A program made the position numbers and the translations under genes. This document shows positions 9,539-21,774 of a stretch of 64,000 nt of DNA, piece after piece; the stretch's first letter is position 1; every line of letters begins with the position of its first letter. The DNA is taken from the NCBI GenBank assembly GCA_023627715.1, contig JAMAHW010000002.1, positions 922,342-986,341 of the forward strand, given 5' to 3'. The DNA is from Periconia sp. R9002 (taxonomy: Eukaryota > Ascomycota > Dothideomycetes > Pleosporales > Periconiaceae). The notes under the pieces were generated by a model that saw only the letters and a list, made by a program, of their open reading frames with translations, was not told where the DNA came from and made no database searches.

Positions 9539-12158
9539 CACGTGTGTCGGATTGAAAGACGAAGTTTGCAGCCAAACAGGGATATTTGTGCTTTCTCAGC
9601 GTTCTGGTTTCCTTGGAGTACGGTCTGGATGTCCAAACAAATTTTCATTGATCGTAACACAGAGTCCTAAGCGAAGCTAGAAATCTATTTCATCTGTTAC
9701 ATGCTGTTTTTGGAAAATACCACCTTGAGCAAGCATCTCCATACGCCTCTATGCCTTTTTCTAACCGCAGCGTAAAAGGCACATTAGTACATTTTCAAAT
9801 CTCATTCATTCGTACATGATGGACTATGGGAATAGAAATACCACGTTTGCCTGTATTCTACACTCTCAATTATCCACAATGTTTGTTTTGAGGTTCATTA
9901 AACACTTTCTTCACGCGTAAATTGATGTACATAAAAACATTGAAGAAGGACAAATCCCTAGAATGCTCCTAGGTACTCATTGTCCTACCAACTGTCCGCG
10001 AGAGTCTCCTTTACAGAATCCATCCACACAAGCAATAATTTTGCTTGTGACTAACTACCCTTGGAATAAAGAAAATACTCTGAGCCTGTCCGTGCGCGTG
10101 TGTCGCCTTCCTTGATTCTTCTCTTCATTCCTTCCTTCCTTCCTCACAAAGAACAAGGCAAACAATACCTAACCTTCCGAGCGGCACATTGAACAAAAAA
10201 AAATTAATAGCCTAAGACGAAGTCGTAAAACGCCCGCGCGCACCGGATGTTTTCCCTTTTAGAAGGCTTGCAAATTCATTAAAAAAAATATGTACCTAGT
10301 CGATAAGGCTAGCCCTGACCGCTGGCCTGTCGGCCGGTCGCCCTTGCCTCCACCCCCACCCCCCCCCCCCCCTCCTCCCCGCGACCAGCCCGGGGAGGGG
10401 ACGAGATTTTGCGGAGTGCATGGCTGGCAGTTCGGCCTACGGTATTTGTCCAACATGTTACTTGCGTACCCCATCTAGGGTACCTACACGCTTATGGAGG
10501 GGGGTATAGGGCAACCCATCATCCACCCCACCAAGTAATCAACATGCTACATACATTACATTTACGCCCCGAAAGCGAAAAAACAAGGAACAAGACAATC
10601 AGCTCACTTAGTTAAACACAGACACGCCCCCAAACGGCGGGCGAACCATTACCCGTCTTACAAGTACCTACATAGAATCCCACAACGAACGTACGCCGCA
10701 GCGCTTCTGCATGTAATGTCATCAATTCTTGTTGTTGTAGGTAGCCCGAACGTTAGGTATATTGACTGAACATGACATGACACCCACATGACCAGAGAGA
10801 ACGTGAGACAAAATGTTCAGGTAGGTAGCCTAAGGTAGGTAGGTAGGTCACCAAGCCACCAACTCGCCCCGTGCGTTCCGTTGCATTCCTGCAGCGAGGT
10901 AAGGAGGAGCACCTACATAAGGTTTGCTGTTTGCTGTTTGTTGTGTGTGTGTGTATGTATGTAGGTGACTAGAATGGCGTGAACGAAAAACGGTATTGTT
11001 TGGGGGCAGTTACGTTGCGTTGCGTGATCGAGGGCGTGCGAATGAATGTGGACGCCCCCGGCCGAAGAATAAGAGTAAAAAAGGACAATTCGACCGAACG
11101 AATGCAAATCCTCGGGGTTGTTCGGAATCCCAAACCCATTGATTCTCGAAAAATGCATTGTCTTGCTGCGCCGCGAAAAACACCGTAAAAAGCAACCCAC
11201 CTCCGTTAGGTCCACAAAGCAAGGGCACACCTGGTTCATTTGGGTTCAGCTGTTATATGATTAATCCCTGGACAATAGGCCGCGGTCCCGGGGCGTCACG
11301 AAATCATTTTTTCAGCTTTTAGTAAGTAGCATTTGTGAATTTTTTGAATTGTTTAACCATATATTTCGTGTCTTTATTATCATTCGTACTGCGTAGGACC
11401 CGACCGGCGAATTATTCGCGAGACACACACAGAGAGAGGAACTAAGCAAACGTCTTTTGGCTGTCTAAAGCATCCATCATCGGTCGTTTCATTTCGGAGG
11501 AGAGGATAAAAGGGAAAAAAGGAAAAAAAAGCCATTCAACCCTTGCGTGCGTGTGTGTGATTTTGTACAATACCCGCGGTCCTTGCCAAGCAAAAATTCG
11601 TAAAGCCCCAAATTGTCTCGCGGCCGGTTTCCGAATCGGTTTGTGTCGTCAAATGTGTAAGGTGATGATGCTTGAACCCGAGCCAAGCAATGACCTATTC
11701 CCTTTTTGCACCGTTGATATCAAGGCAGGGTCAAATTACCTGCAAGGAAATGTACCAGAAGGAACATATCTAGCGCTTTTTTTCCCCCCTGCAGCCACTG
11801 CTCCCTCTCGGTCTTAAATGCAAAAGCGCTAATGCAGGAAAAGAAAAGAGGAGGAAAAAAAGAACAGATGTCAAAGCAGAGAGGGAAAAAAACAAGACTA
11901 GAGGGAAAAAAGAAGCTGAAATATGCAATCCGCTTTGAATGCAGGAAAACTGGCCATGGAGACAATGGCAGTATAAGAAATACAAGGGTATGAAACCAAA
12001 GCAATCGCGTACTATGCGCTTCAACGCTATCCAGAACCAAGGGAAGAAAACCGAGAAGGAGATCTTGTTTTATGTGCCCGTCCATAACTTTTTGATGGTA
12101 TTCGTAATCGGAGCTCACTCACACACGAGTGACTCCATTTCGTCGTAGCCATTCACAT
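9539..12158. other. Long non-coding interval with low-complexity tracts
   Basis: No gene is supported. It contains a poly-C/pyrimidine tract at 10341-10380, TAGG/CCTA repeats (about 10820-10850), a GT-rich tract near 10940-10965 and purine-rich stretches at 11500-11530 and 11830-11910. Part is probably a long 3' UTR of the minus-strand gene ending at 12159. The short frames here are low-complexity or lack protein-like reading. Confidence 0.5.
10341..10380. repeat. Poly-C / CCCCCA tract
   Basis: Pyrimidine-only stretch with an uninterrupted run of 14 C at 10359-10372, bounded by CCTCC and CCACCCCCA. The complementary G-run could form G-quadruplex DNA. Confidence 0.8.
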
Positions 12159-15100
12159 CTACATGACCGTCATTAACTTCATCTGCGCAGATACGTCGTT
12201 GTCTGTCTGAAACATCTTGCTGAATGGTGGCTCCATTTCTTTGGAAGGACTCGTACTGGGGCTGGAGTAGAGTCCTTCTGCTTCGCGTAACGCATCCTTG
12301 ACTTTCCGTGTCAAGCTGTTGACATACGGAACAATGCGTCGGAGAGTTGCCGTATCGAAGGGAACTTTCTTCATCGATTCGGCGTTCTCAGCATCCATGA
12401 GTGCATCGGGCGTGCTCTTCCTTTTTTGTTGAAGTGCCTCTATAACAGAACGGGCCTTCGCCTCCGAGTCTTTCCGTGGTCGATTTACAATGGTTTTCGT
12501 AGGCGTGGGTGTGTTCGGCGACTCGTAGTTGGATTTTGCTGGTATGGGTGACGACTGAGGTCCAAAAAGCTGGTGATGTGCACGCAGTATAGATTTTCTG
12601 CTTGTACGCCTGTGAACTCCGCTCTTGCTGCGTTCAATACCTTCGTTAGTCGACCTTGGGTGCTGATCTGCTTTGCTTTGATTGAGATTAGGCCCAGACG
12701 CATCCTCGAAAGCGCCCTCGTCAAGAAAAGGAGAGGAAGGCGGTGTGAAGCGGGGTGCTCCTTCGTGTTCCACTTCTTGATCTGCCAAATCGATCATAGC
12801 ATCCACTTCTTCCCATGTGCCGGAGTGCGGACCCTGTAGGATTCCGAGAGAGGCGGCGCGCACTCGTTGTTCTTTGAGTTCTTCGATCAACAAGCCCCAC
12901 TCTCGCAGGAGACCAATATTTGCAAGAACGTTACTTTGCTGTTCTTGGATATTTTTAGGCACAAGCATAGCAGTCCCGCTGTCGATTCTTCGAGACTGGG
13001 TAGCTCCCTCTACATTTGTTTCCTCGTGAAGATCGGAAAAATCGAAATCGTCATTCCAGTCCTCTGTTACACCCTTGCTTCCTACACCCCAGGTACCAAA
13101 TTTGTTCGTGACCACCGTGTTACGTTTGCCAGTGGCGTCTGGTACCACAGGCACACTTTGGCTGCGGGCGTGTAATCCGCTTGGTGCTCTGCGGCCCACT
13201 GAGCGACTTCCTCGGCGATCTGCATCCTTTTTCCCATGTACTGTGCTCGGACGTGGCGGTGTACAATTGCCTGAGCCTTTATCTGTGTGTTGCTGCTCCG
13301 ACCAATCAAATATGCTGCTGCGAGCATCTTTATCTACGTGTTCGAGGGGGAGGTGCTGAGATGGTGGGGTGGATGGGTTAGGGCTGGGGCCTGAAGCGAG
13401 CAGTCGCAGATTGAGGCGGCGAGGGGTTGCTGGCGTAGGGACACGCGCGACGGAGGGATTGGTGGGAAGCTCGCCCCAAGAAGAATCATCCACCTCTTCC
13501 TCCTCCACTGACCAACGACTGCTACTGTCATCGTCTCCCGCTCTTGAGTCCCATTCTAGCGTTCCTAGAGAAAGCGGTTTTGGCATATCCGGTGGCGAGG
13601 AAGAGATGATGCTGGGAAATAAAGTAGTATTGTGTCCTCGTGAATAGCTAGGCGAGTCGCGTAAGGATCTGTCTGGAACGACGGTTCGCACGGGCGTGGA
13701 AATGCTTTCGTCTTCCTCGGCAATGCTTTGATGCCCGGGAGCAGCATCAGCTGTCTGCTCCCGGAAAGTTCCTTTTGGCAGTAAATCCCGTAGGGCGGTG
13801 ACTTTGACTTTGGAGGGAGGGGATTCATCAAATATAGTCTCGATGCGAGGACCACGAGCGCCTGATGTGCTTCGGGTTGCGCCCGTGCGTAGCGAATCAA
13901 AGGCGGTTTCACTCTGAACATCTGCGTCGTCTTCGTCTCCGGTTCCCATACCACGAGCCTCATTGTCTGAGCCAACCAACGTAGAGGCCTGTTCGGATGG
14001 GGCCATTGAATTACGGGACGGGCGTCCTGCCGTATGAGCGAGGATCGGGGAGGGCGGCGTGTGATTGGTGGTTGCCGAGGCTGACGGAATCACATCGCCT
14101 GTACGCATGGACGCTTGCCCGCGGTCTACCCTTCCCGAAGCGGGAGGCGACAATGCAGGCAATGCAGGCAATTGCCAAGGTGATGAGCCGCCACGAGACC
14201 CATGTCGTGCATTCTGAGATGCAGGGCGTGAACCAGCTGAAGTTGAAATTTGGCGTCGAACAAGCGCAACATCGCGCGGCATCGTCGTGACAGCCGCGGA
14301 ATCACCGTGCGCGGTACTACTCTGACGTTTGGGCACTGTAGACAACGGAGGATCGGACATGACGCGCTTTTGACTGTTGCTACGGACCAAGTTGACTCCA
14401 GTTGATAGAGCACTCCGCTGCAGCTTTTTGCTATTTGAGTTCCGGGAGAGGAAGTTGTTGAGGGAGAAAGAGCGCCGAGGCCGGGTTGTATTAGTATGCC
14501 GTGCGGTCTCCGTTGCTGGTGCACCGGGTGAAGCAAGATCGGTTTGTGCTGGCAGCGGGCTATCCGGGCGCCCGAAAGAGTACATACTGCCTTCCTCTTC
14601 GCTCGTACATTCCTCGATATCGTTGACTTCAAAGTTTTTTGAAACAGCTTTTGCGAGAACCAGCGTGGGCTTCATTGTATCGTCTGGGTATATCCTCTTT
14701 AATCCTTTGTTGTTTGTTGGCGAATCTTTTCGTTTTGATAGAGATCTGTCGGGGATGATCTTGGCTGTAAAGTACTGAGTGTATTCCAAGTCACTGTCCG
14801 AGGTTCGACGCGGTGGTTCATGGATGGAAGGGTTCTCTAGTGTCATGTCTAGAAGTGCGGATTGGCGTTGTATGGTGGCAGAGCGCTGGTGGCTGGTGGC
14901 GGGTCGGCGAAAGGATGGTAGACGAGAACCAGCACCGTGGGAAGTAGCGGCTCGGGTGGTGTGGATCGATGAGGACCGTTTTACCAGCTTGTTTGGTGGC
15001 ATGGGAGGCGGGGGACGGTCGCCAATGATGGGAGCGGTGGAGCCGTCGTGGGAAAAGGCCATGGAACCATTCGAAACGGAGACAGAAGGGGACATGGGCC

Positions 15101-15614
15101 TGGGGCTAGTGCTTCCACTCGAGGGTTGCGACATAGAAATGGCAGACAGGCGCTTTATCCAGGACGGGCGCCTGGCGGCGGTGGACTCCAAAAGCTCGCC
15201 CACTTCACTGTCGACGCGACCTGCAGACGGGTTTGCTAGAGCACTCGGTGGAGGTCCAGGCTGGTCAAGGCTTCTTCTTGTCTTTAGCATGCGGCGCTGC
15301 GGGGGGCCATCGCGACTGGGACGGGCTGTCGAGGGCGCGCCAGAGGAAGCGGCGGGGGGTGCGGGGACAAGGGGGAATTGGGCGGCGGTTGTAGAAGTAG
15401 TGACTGGAGCGGTAGCTGGAGCAGGAGCAGTAATGGGCGCAGCAGGGGCGACCTGGGTTTGCACTTGGGGGGGTATCGCTCTGTCGGTCAGCTCTCGCGC
15501 CAGGCTCGTTTTTCTTTTGTTGTTTGCGTCAGGGTTGGGGGGAGTCTCGCGACCGAACGACCAGCCAACGGCCGAAGCACCGACGATACTGGCAGTTGCA
15601 CAAAGCTGTATCAC
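12159..15614 (-). CDS. Large disordered protein, possible Byr4-like septation regulator
   Basis: One open frame of 1151 codons. Most is low-complexity Ser/Pro/Thr/Arg sequence with short basic and SP/TP motifs, typical of a phosphorylated disordered scaffold. The only compact conserved-looking part lies at residues ~835-960: TNKFGTWGVGSK, then DWNDDFDFSD, then a helical stretch (GLLREWGLLIEELKEQRVRA) and TWEEVDAMIDLAD. A W-x-DDFD motif followed by such a helix recalls the Byr4/Nud1 class of septation-initiation-network proteins. No LRR is present, which argues against Nud1/Cdc11 and leaves Byr4 as the better guess. This is inference from memory. A second helical part lies near the C-terminus (ALREAEGLY). 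The true start may be in an upstream exon: the first residues (MIQLCATASIVGASAVGWSF) are hydrophobic and not disordered like the rest. Divergent from GCN20 across 3.1 kb. Confidence 0.6.
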   Translation of the reverse strand: MIQLCATASIVGASAVGWSFGRETPPNPDANNKRKTSLARELTDRAIPPQVQTQVAPAAPITAPAPATAPVTTSTTAAQFPLVPAPPAASSGAPSTARPSRDGPPQRRMLKTRRSLDQPGPPPSALANPSAGRVDSEVGELLESTAARRPSWIKRLSAISMSQPSSGSTSPRPMSPSVSVSNGSMAFSHDGSTAPIIGDRPPPPMPPNKLVKRSSSIHTTRAATSHGAGSRLPSFRRPATSHQRSATIQRQSALLDMTLENPSIHEPPRRTSDSDLEYTQYFTAKIIPDRSLSKRKDSPTNNKGLKRIYPDDTMKPTLVLAKAVSKNFEVNDIEECTSEEEGSMYSFGRPDSPLPAQTDLASPGAPATETARHTNTTRPRRSFSLNNFLSRNSNSKKLQRSALSTGVNLVRSNSQKRVMSDPPLSTVPKRQSSTAHGDSAAVTTMPRDVALVRRQISTSAGSRPASQNARHGSRGGSSPWQLPALPALSPPASGRVDRGQASMRTGDVIPSASATTNHTPPSPILAHTAGRPSRNSMAPSEQASTLVGSDNEARGMGTGDEDDADVQSETAFDSLRTGATRSTSGARGPRIETIFDESPPSKVKVTALRDLLPKGTFREQTADAAPGHQSIAEEDESISTPVRTVVPDRSLRDSPSYSRGHNTTLFPSIISSSPPDMPKPLSLGTLEWDSRAGDDDSSSRWSVEEEEVDDSSWGELPTNPSVARVPTPATPRRLNLRLLASGPSPNPSTPPSQHLPLEHVDKDARSSIFDWSEQQHTDKGSGNCTPPRPSTVHGKKDADRRGSRSVGRRAPSGLHARSQSVPVVPDATGKRNTVVTNKFGTWGVGSKGVTEDWNDDFDFSDLHEETNVEGATQSRRIDSGTAMLVPKNIQEQQSNVLANIGLLREWGLLIEELKEQRVRAASLGILQGPHSGTWEEVDAMIDLADQEVEHEGAPRFTPPSSPFLDEGAFEDASGPNLNQSKADQHPRSTNEGIERSKSGVHRRTSRKSILRAHHQLFGPQSSPIPAKSNYESPNTPTPTKTIVNRPRKDSEAKARSVIEALQQKRKSTPDALMDAENAESMKKVPFDTATLRRIVPYVNSLTRKVKDALREAEGLYSSPSTSPSKEMEPPFSKMFQTDNDVSAQMKLMTVM

Positions 15615-18600
15615 GACAGTGTGTCAGATAAAAAGCGCCTCCATGGTACCAAAATGCGCGGGTGAAAAGGGAGAGGTAGTGTGGTGTGAGGGGGCACGGG
15701 CTGGGCTGGGTTGTGTTGAGTTGGCTTGGGCAAGTTCGAGGGCGCACACGTCGACACGTCGACGAACGCACGCAGGCCATGGCGATGCAAGGGCTAGTCA
15801 CAGCCAGGCACGGCAGCATGCAGGGCCAGAAATGGAAAAGAAAGAATGGGAGGGAGTCAAAGGGCAAGGAAAACAAAACAAAACAAAACAAGACGAAACA
15901 AGCAAAAACAAAACACAGGAGCGAGGGCGAGGAGAGAGGGAGGGTACCGTTGGAACCGTTTTCATTCTCGACTAACAACAGAGCTGGTCGCCAGATAGGC
16001 TCACTCGGGGCACTGTAGAGGGCTCGAGGAGCATTATGGCATCTCGCAGGGAGAGTTGGAGGGCGCGGGCGGAGGTGTGCGGGCTGGCGTAAGGAGGCGG
16101 TTGTCGTGGGTCGCGTAGCCTGTCAACGGAGAGAGAGCTAAAGGAGACGAAGGAAGGTAGAACAATGCAGAGAAGAAGGAGAAGGAGAAGCAAAGGGAAA
16201 GGAGATGGGCAGAGGAGAGGGGGTTGACAGGGCCAGCTGGTTAGCAACGAAGCAAGCAGCGCAACACAGCGCGAGAGAAGTAGGTAGGTAGGTAGAATGA
16301 AACTACAAGTATGTAGGAGGACAGCGGCCAAAGCAGAGGCCAGGCAGGCGACAAGACAAACAGAGAGCAGCGATTGATCTTCGAGCCGCTAGGACGCTCG
16401 CTGAATGAACGTTTAGCGAGATGTGCCGAACCTTTGGTAAAGGGCCAGGGGAACCTGGGCCACCCTTTGGGAGCGACAAACCAACCTTGGATGGTGATGG
16501 GCCCCCCCAACAACCAATATGATTCAACCTGATACATTTATTACTTACTTACTTGGTGAGCATGTCTCCATCATGGACTGCCTCCCTGTGGGCTGCCTGC
16601 CTGACATGCAGCCGTGTATCATCCATCCATCATTCCATGTCCTCTCGGAGGACGACGACGAACAAGATTATATCAACCGCAATCAATAAATAATAGCCAC
16701 CAATCCGTACGGCACTAGCTTGTCACAGCACAGGATGGGGAATCTAAAAGCTTGTCCGTCCTCTGTCACCGCTCACTGACCACGGGCAGTACCCTACCTA
16801 CCTACCTATTGTTTCCTATCTCCATGAATCCATCCCAGACGGTAAAGGCAAAACGACGACGCCGCCGCCCGGGCGAGCTGCAGGCGAATGGTGCACCGCG
16901 TGTCGCCCAAAATTAGTCGGCTCTGACGACGTTTTTACCGCACCCATCGCCTTTGTAGGCCGGCTCCGTGCAACCATCGCCCGTGATTCGCGACCGCCCT
17001 GCCAAAACATGTTCGTGAGCACTGGGCCCCGAGGATCCCCCCTGCCCTCGACCGCACTTGAGCTGCGAAGTGGAGATTGTTTTCTTCAGCCCGTCCTCGC
17101 TTTGCCTCCTGCTGCCCTATCACTCCGCATTCACTCGCCTGCCTCCCTGACAACTGTGCCCATCATCACGGCACCGAATGGATCCATTGCATTCCTACTT
17201 GTGTCACCATGGCCCCTACATGGCCGTTTCTCAATTGCACTTGACCACCCTGCCCATTCAATAATCTCAACATGTGCCGTGCAACAGACGACAGGCTCAA
17301 TCCGTCATTTCAGGTACTTACGGATCTGTACAGATGTACATACATCATGATGGTACTCCGCCGCCCCCGTATCCGCCTCCAATGGCACGCCTCGGCTTGT
17401 TGTCTTCGTCAACCTTATCCGCATCTTGGACCTCGGAGACGGCGACCAGCTCAGCTCAAACAAGAAAACAGGAAATCAGACAGGAAAGCAAGTACGGCAA
17501 TGGTTTTGCATGTTATGCTATGCCTTTCTAGTGATTCTGCATGGTGATAGATGCCAGGATGTCCCGATGGAGGCTCCTCAGACGACGGCAATCCTCTTCC
17601 CCCAAGTTCCACCCAAGCTCCATCCTATTTCAAGAACCAACCTAGATGACAGTAGCCTTGGCCTAAATGCACGGGATGATCCAGTGGGGCTGCTACCGTG
17701 TGAAGCTGTCCTCGGGTGTCAATCATATTCCCCACGCCAGGTATACACGTCTATGGTGTATAGCTCCCTAGATGCCAACAGGACAGAAGTAATCCAGAGA
17801 TTTGTCCCCAATAGGGCCGTAATCATTCTAGAAGGGAAATGGAAAAAGACGTAGAAATGGTTGGCCAATGCCTTCCCATCTGCCAGGCCAAGGAGTAAGC
17901 GTAGCGCCGTGTAGCGTGAAGTGTGTTTTGGATTGTGTGCGACCATTCTCCCCCATCTTGCAGTTGCAAGGGCTTCGTGGTTTGATGCCGTGCGGTAGTG
18001 TAGTTGCAATCAAGACGCCATGCGCGCAAGCAAGGCAGGGCACTGCACGACAATGCAAGGCAAGACAAGCCCAAGCCTTCGTGGGGTTTGCGCCGCAACT
18101 GAGTAATGACGACGGATGTCGCTTTTCCATCTGTCCATTTCCCCATCGGTGCAGCAACCTGCGCACTTGGGTACTTCAGTTCGAAGGTCGCGGAGACACG
18201 GCATGCATCTCATCAGAATCTCGATGCACGCAACCGATAGCCGGGCCATCCTGGAGGAACATCGCGCGCGCCTTGCCCACAGCAGCAAAGAGACGTGTTG
18301 CTAGCGTCGTGTACGAGATGCCGTGGGGCTCTCAGAGGCCCGTTCATGGTTTTTGATAGGCAGTCGTGGCGGGCCCTGATTGCGAAATCCACCTCTTCAA
18401 AGGAAAAGAGAGAAAATAAGGAAACCTCCGTTCGAATCCGCGCGCCTCCAGATCCGAGAGTGTCCAATCCCATGGCCATATCAGCCTGGCCAGCTATTTT
18501 CCTGCAACGCTGGAAGCACCACCAAAAGATCCTTGGGTAGGCCTCACTGGTTCGCTGTGCCGCGCAGACTGCACTAGCCGCAACGGGCCACGCCAGCGCC

Positions 18601-18695
18601 ACATTCTTCATTTGAGTCCTAACCGACATCACTCCATCCCTCTTTGCGACTGCCCATACGACGACTGCTCTGCTCCGACGCCGCCGCCTTGCAAC
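15615..18695. other. Long divergent intergenic region
   Basis: Between the large minus-strand gene and GCN20. Probably holds 5' UTRs, perhaps with introns, of both. Low-complexity AAAC-rich (15870-15920), GAGA-rich (16140-16220) and TAGG tracts (16280-16295) are visible. No frame here reads like a conserved protein. Confidence 0.45.
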
Positions 18696-21170
18696 ATGGA
18701 AGCTGAAATCAGAGCACAGATCCCGGACATCGATCCCATTCTTTCCGAGTACTCCATTGGCTACTTGACACACGCCGCCAACTCCTTCACCACCGACGTG
18801 GACCCCAATGCTCCCTCTCCGCTTGAGGAAGCTGCTGCTGCCGTGTCCGCCCTGTTGCTCTCCGCTTCTGGCGACTTATCCCCCCAGAACGAAGTCACCG
18901 TGCAAAACCTTGTTGACAAGTTCATCTCCCGCCTGAATGCTGCAAATGGCACCGACGGCGAGAAGCGCCAAATGGCTCCATCAGCCAGAAAGCTGGACCA
19001 GGCAATCCACGTAGGCTCGAGGACGCACATGTCCACCACCCTGGGCTTGGCCGGCGGCGGCGTGGATCTCGAGTCTGCCAATGCTCGCAAAGTAGAATCA
19101 AGAGTAGACCGTAAGAAACTCGAAAAAGCCGAGCGAAAGCTCAAGGCCAAACAAGACCGCAAGGAGTTCAAGAACGTCGAGTATGAAGCCTCTAAGCTGC
19201 TCAACTTGCCATCCGAGACCCAGAGCTACGAAGAGTTCTACATGCAGGTCAACCCGCTTATGATGGGCTCGGATTCCGCTTCCAAGAGCAAGGATATCAA
19301 GGTGGATAGCTTTGATATTTCCATTAGTGGAACCCGAATTCTTTCAGATAGTACATTGACTCTAGCCTATGGACGGAGATATGGTCTCGTGGGTCAGAAC
19401 GGTATCGGTAAATCTACTCTTCTGAGAGCTCTCAGTCGCCGTGAAGTCAACATCCCAACTCATATTTCCATTCTTCACGTGGAACAGGAGGTATGCTTGC
19501 TCTCAATGCCACTGTCAAACAATATCCCGCTCACATAATTAGATCACCGGTGATGATACTCCGGCTCTTCAGGCCGTGCTGGATGCCGACGTTTGGCGCA
19601 AACACCTGCTCAAAGAACAGGATGTAAGTCTCGCTCCTTCTCCACTCATTCAGCAACCTAACATCATGTAGAAAATCACCGCCGAACTGGCTGCGCTTGA
19701 AGCTGAGCGTGCAACCCTAGCCGACACATCAGCAGAAGCTGCTGGTCTTGACAAACAGCGCGAGGGTCTCGACACTACTCTCAGTGATATACACGCTAAA
19801 CTGTCCGAGATGGAATCAGACAAGGCCGAATCTCGAGCAGCAAGTATCCTGTTTGGTCTGGGATTCTCCAAAGAGCGGCAACAATTTGCTACCAAAACCT
19901 TCTCTGGTGGTTGGCGAATGAGGTTGGCGCTTGCAAGAGCTCTATTCTGCGAGCCAGATCTTCTTCTTCTAGACGAACCGTCCAACATGTTGGATGTTCC
20001 TTCCATTACTTTCCTGTCCAACTATCTCCAGGATTATCCCAGTACCGTCCTAGTTGTTTCTCACGACAGAGCTTTCCTGAATGAGGTGGCAACTGATATC
20101 ATCCACCAGCACTCTGAGCGATTGGATTACTACAAGGGTGCTAACTTCGGTTTGTAACTCCATAATCGATATTCAAAGGAACAGTACAGCTAACACATCC
20201 AGATTCATTCTATGCTACAAGAGAGGAGCGCCGCAAGACGGCCAAGCGCGAGTACGAGAAGCAGATGGCCGAACGCGCACACTTGCAAGGTCCGTATCCA
20301 AGAAGCGTACTCTAGTAATGTGTGACTTACATATTCGCAGCTTTCATCGACAAGTTCAGGTACAATGCTGCCAAGTCTTCTGAGGCACAATCGAGGATCA
20401 AGAAGCTTGAGAAGATGCCCGTACTGCAACCGCCAGAAGCCGAGTACAGCGTCCACTTCAAGTTCCCCGAAGTGGAGAAGTTGTCACCACCTATCATCCA
20501 GATGAGCGGAGTTACTTTCGGCTACAACCCTGATAACATATTACTGAGGAACGTTGACCTGGACGTCCAGCTCGACTCCCGAATCGGCATCGTCGGACCT
20601 AACGGTGCAGGTAAGACGACAGCATTGAAACTTCTCATCGGCGCCCTATCACCCACGTCTGGTTTGATCTCACAGAATCCACGGCTGAGGGTTGGCTTCT
20701 TCGCCCAGCACCACGTGGACGGCTTAGACCTCAACGACAGCGCTGTTGGTTTCATGTCCAAAAAATTCCCCGGCAAGACAGATGAAGAGTACCGTCGTCA
20801 CCTTGGTGCGTTCGGCATCACGGGTATGACGGGTCTGCAGAAGATGGCGCTCCTTTCCGGAGGTCAAAAATCTCGTGTTGCATTTGCATGTCTGTCATCG
20901 CAGAACCCACACATTCTTGTGCTCGACGAACCGTCGAATCACTTGGATATCGAGGCCATGGATGCACTTTCGGACGCGCTTCGCAACTTTGAAGGAGGCA
21001 TTCTCATGGTTAGTCACGATGTCACCATGCTGCAAAACGTGTGCACCAGCCTGTGGGTCTGCGACAACGGCACGATCGAACACTTTGATGGCACGGTCAA
21101 GGACTACAAGCGCAGGATCACTGCACAGGCAAATGAGTCTGGCGTGGTAGTGCAAAAGCATGCGAAGTAG
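18696..21170 (+). CDS. GCN20: Gcn20-type ABC-F ATPase
   Basis: Exons 18696-19490, 19543-19623, 19672-20149, 20203-20289 and 20341-21170 give 756 aa, close to yeast Gcn20 (752). Gcn20 binds Gcn1 on ribosomes and helps activate the eIF2alpha kinase Gcn2 on amino-acid starvation. The first ~200 residues are the Gcn1-binding type N-terminal region, with a charged helix (KKLEKAERKLKAKQDRKEFK). Then come two ABC modules. The first has Walker A GQNGIGKST (233-241), signature TFSGGWRMRLALARAL and Walker B LLLLDEPSNMLD. The second has Walker A GPNGAGKTT, signature LLSGGQKSRVAFA and Walker B ILVLDEPSNHLD. There are no membrane segments, as expected for ABC-F. All junctions keep the frame and family sequence. 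The start is the Met at 18696; the frame upstream has no conserved residues. Tandem with the Whi2-like gene. Confidence 0.95.
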
Positions 21171-21774
21171 TAGTCTAAGACAATAAAAAAAATCAAAAGC
21201 GTACGTGTTGTATGTAACGCAAAAATCATTGTTAGTCAGTAGCGTGATATGTTCTGGGCAATTGGCTCTGTGTACGAGGACCGCAAGTACGGGATCCGCA
21301 TCATAACCGAATGCTGTGACACTCATAATAATCGACCAACAAAGTATGCATGTTGGTTACCTACGTACAGTTATATGATAATTATCTACATATGTAGACT
21401 CGGGAATTTGTTGTTACAGATCCAAGAAACTGCTTAGGTAATTCAGTAATAAACAGGAATGGCAGGTGGGCAGCCGCACTAGGCTCAATATAGTCACCCG
21501 CGGATCCTTGCCTTGTCTAGCACGCTTGACTGACTTCACGCGGCCCACCTGCACGCTCATCTCTATGTACATGGACAAACAATAGCCCTTACGCTCAACC
21601 ATCACCGTATCCGCGCCCTCAGCACTTCCTACTGCGAACTGCCAACCCCAATGCTTCTGAGCTTTCCGTGAATATACTGCGCGTGCCACTGTCGAAGCGG
21701 GAGAGCGACTCGACGCCCCTTGGAAGCCCAGTGCCCACTATCCCATATTCTATATTCGCAGAACAACCGGCACC
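21171..21774. other. Between GCN20 and the Whi2-like gene
   Basis: GCN20 3' UTR followed by the upstream region of the next gene. From 21661 the frame of the next gene is already open but contains no ATG. Possible short first exons here cannot be proven from sequence. Confidence 0.4.

Noticed and set aside
14779..15975. 398-codon open frame on the plus strand
   Set aside because: Antisense to the large minus-strand gene and extending into its GC-rich upstream region; translation is Gly/Arg/Trp-rich low complexity.
18425..18445. GTTCGAATCC, tRNA T-loop-like string
   Set aside because: The flanking bases do not form a T stem, and no D arm, anticodon arm or acceptor stem is present.
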